Part shown: positions 17,238 to 18,752 of the stretch, in pieces
How the letters are laid out: each line of letters starts with the position of its first letter
How positions within the stretch are numbered: position 1 is the first letter of the stretch
Source of the DNA: Zygnema cylindricum
Taxonomy: Eukaryota > Streptophyta > Zygnematophyceae > Zygnematales > Zygnemataceae
Assembly: GCA_037447655.1 (NCBI GenBank)
Contig: JBBHKE010003048.1
Span: 126,001 to 144,752, forward strand
DNA length: 18,752 bases
Reading direction: 5' to 3'
Position numbers and translations under genes: made by a program
The notes under the pieces: generated by a model
Databases searched by the model: none
Seen by the model: only the letters and a program-made list of their open reading frames with translations
Told to the model about the DNA's origin: nothing

Positions 17238-17319
17238 TTTAGGGTTAATCTGCGAAATTAGGGTTTGGCCGCAGATTTAGGGTTTGGGCTGCATATTTAG
17301 GGTTTGTACGGATTTAGGG
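17238..17319 (+). repeat. Five telomere-like (TTTAGGG / telo-box) motifs, about 20 bp apart
   Basis: TTTAGGG or ATTAGGG starts at about 17238, 17257, 17276, 17296 and 17313, four of them extended to AGGGTTT. The spacers share CCGCAG / CTGCAT words, so the array looks like a degenerate 20-bp tandem repeat carrying a telomeric core. TTTAGGG is the plant telomere unit; its complement AAACCCTA is the telo-box found in promoters of translation genes. Confidence 0.7.
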
Positions 17320-17322
17320 TTT

Positions 17323-17873
17323 ATTTTTTGGAATTCTTAACCCTAGGTCAGCATATTACTGTCCCTTGGCCGCAGAATTCTTGTTTTTACAGCGTTGAAT
17401 GAGGGTTTGTGAAACCCTTTTCCCTAATCCTACCTCTCTTCCAAGTTTATTTGCCTTTCTTTTCTTAGTTCCCGTATATCTTTTCTTCTTCCTTTGGGTG
17501 TGGACATTCACAAGGTGAGGGCCCGTGCTGTTCGAAGGACACTGGGAGGAGACCCTTTTTAGAGGAAATTTTGGGAGCGGATTGTGGAGCGGATTCAAAC
17601 TTTGGCGCTCTACAAAGCCCCAATTGCGACAACTAGCTGCGGCTCACCTTTGATAATCACCATATTATTAAAGGTGTTTGTAAGTATTTCAATGCCCTGC
17701 GGGCGCAAGAGCGTCACGATATAGTGTGGACACTCGTGCAGGGGTTCGGTGTGGAGTGGTTGTATTAGGAACCTTTCTTTTTGAGCATTTGTATTTTCCT
17801 TGCTTTCCTCGCATGCTATCTGGCCATGAGTGGCCTTGAGTTTCCGTGTGACTATCTGGATTGGATTTTCTTT
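17323..17873. other. Possible transcribed leader region, no gene identified
   Basis: No recognisable protein. Good-looking plus-strand splice donors occur: ACAAG|GTGAGG (17515) and TTT|GTAAGT (about 17670). A frame at about 17461-17721 contains one stop (17560-17562) and resembles nothing I know. Together with the telo-boxes upstream and the TAGATCTG words downstream, this could be the 5' end of a plus-strand gene; that is inference. Confidence 0.3.
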
Positions 17874-18035
17874 CATAGATCTTGCGGTGGGTGGCACTGT
17901 TTAGACAATTTTCTATCTTTACCGTTGTAGATCTGCAGCGAAAGGTGCCTCTATCATAGATCTTGCCGTGGGTGGCACTGTTTAGACAATTTTCTGTCTT
18001 TCCCGTTGTAGATCTGCACCCAAAGGTGCCTCGAT
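17874..18035. repeat. 81-bp tandem duplication with TAGATCTG motifs
   Basis: Unit 1 (17874-17954) and unit 2 (17955-18035) match at about 75 of 81 positions without gaps, both starting CATAGATCTTGC. Each holds CATAGATCTT and GTTGTAGATCTGCA; further TAGATCTG words follow at about 18054 and 18124. The word is close to TTNGATYTG, a motif reported as enriched in expression-enhancing plant leader introns. Minus-strand frames of 95 and 81 codons across the duplication are not supported as genes. Confidence 0.85.
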
Positions 18036-18752
18036 AGTTATCTGTTTGTTTTTATAGATCTGGCCTTTTGGCCTTGCCCCATTGTTTGCAAGGTAGAGGT
18101 TTTGGTATTTCGATTTTTTTGCTAGATCTGACCACCAGGTCTTGATAAAGACTTCGTGTGTTGACTTCTCTTGTGTGGTTTGGCCTTCCATTTGACGCAA
18201 CTCAATTAGGTCGTTCCGTTTTTTCATAGTCGTAATCGAGGGTTTTCTCTTCGTTCGAATTGGGATAACTTACGTTATTAATCCGGATCTACCCGCGGCG
18301 GGACAATTTTCCGTGGACGCACCGGTTTCGGTTGCGGCCCCTACATCTCCGTAGGTTCGATCAATATTGACCACAGTGTCATCATTGTTGTTCTACAACC
18401 ACCGGTGCAGATGGAGGAGCAGCAGTAGTAGTAGAAGTAGACATGATACACTCTTAGAAGCTATCAAAAATCCTACCAAACAGCAGTTCTTAAGTGCTCA
18501 CCAATTTTTATACAAGCATCCAAATCTCACAAAACTCTATCAGAATATAGAGTAGCATAAACACTGACAAATCCCAAAGTTTCAGCACAATTGACTCAAC
18601 AACACTCAAGATATAATACTCAGAAGTTTCCCAAAAACTGTCTGCAGTTTTACTACTTGGAAGTCTGGATACATAAAAATGCTCTAAGTCCTAAGTCTTA
18701 TACTTTCGGTGTTCTACCGCCGATAATAGTGTACTTGAGAGGTACGTCCAAA
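18036..18752. other. Unassigned stretch with a short CAG/TAG microsatellite
   Basis: No recognisable gene. A trinucleotide run AGCAGCAGTAGTAGTAG lies at about 18417-18434. A plus frame of about 50 codons (18202-18354) ending in LPAAGQFSVDAPVSVAAPTS has protein-like composition but no start codon or family that I recognise, and the 62-codon frame at 18367-18555 starts in low-complexity serine/arginine sequence. Either could be a fragment of an exon or of a polyprotein; neither is called. Confidence 0.35.

Noticed and set aside
17610-18227. Two minus-strand frames (17610-17897, 17982-18227) as a gene
   Set aside because: No known motif, they cross the 81-bp duplication, and there is no sign of coding constraint.

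Overview
This is a repeat-dense piece of a plant nuclear genome, and I find no intact host gene in it. A land plant is suggested by a Ty1/copia element of plant type, a Helitron that encoded a Rep/helicase protein, and TTTAGGG motifs (the plant telomere repeat). The LINE-like reverse transcriptase resembles lineages I associate with seed-free plants and algae (fern, lycophyte, bryophyte), but that is an impression from memory and the species cannot be fixed from this window.

Layout. 1-1290: a decayed non-LTR (LINE-type) reverse transcriptase on the plus strand, broken over three frames. 1291-3017: non-coding and AT-rich, with short palindromes. 3018-12660: the remains of an autonomous Helitron on the minus strand, encoding Rep (HUH motif, two-tyrosine motif) followed by a PIF1-type helicase. 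The Helitron is split by a 6317-bp Ty1/copia element (4813-11129) lying in the opposite orientation. That element has two 970-bp LTRs, a 5-bp target duplication (AAAAG), primer-binding and polypurine sites, and gag, protease, integrase, reverse transcriptase and RNase H in order, but several stops and frameshifts make it non-autonomous. The Helitron reading resumes across the insertion in the expected order, so the copia element arrived after the Helitron.

12669-12828 is an eight-unit, 20-bp minisatellite. It abuts the start (12827) of a second, diverged LTR related to the first. The following 2.7 kb holds a MITE-like inverted-repeat element (13269-13537), a 405-bp segment present twice exactly 1060 bp apart (13581-13985 and 14641-15045), and a degenerate 48-bp tandem repeat. 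15469-16213 is bounded by 18-bp inverted repeats. 16690-17235 is T/A-rich low-complexity sequence. 17238-17319 has five telomere-like motifs about 20 bp apart. 17874-18035 is an 81-bp tandem duplication rich in TAGATCTG, which could be the promoter and leader intron of an unseen gene. The rest (18036-18752) has no recognisable gene.

Functionally this is a nest of mobile elements. The order of events I can defend is Helitron first, then copia into its helicase linker. The LTR divergence (about 4.5% by hand count) and the divergence of the 405-bp repeats (about 6%) suggest these two events are of broadly similar age. I found no convincing novel enzymatic system. The best leads are the antisense tRNA-like Pol III boxes inside the LTRs, the 405-bp duplication, the minisatellite/LTR junction and the telomere-motif array.
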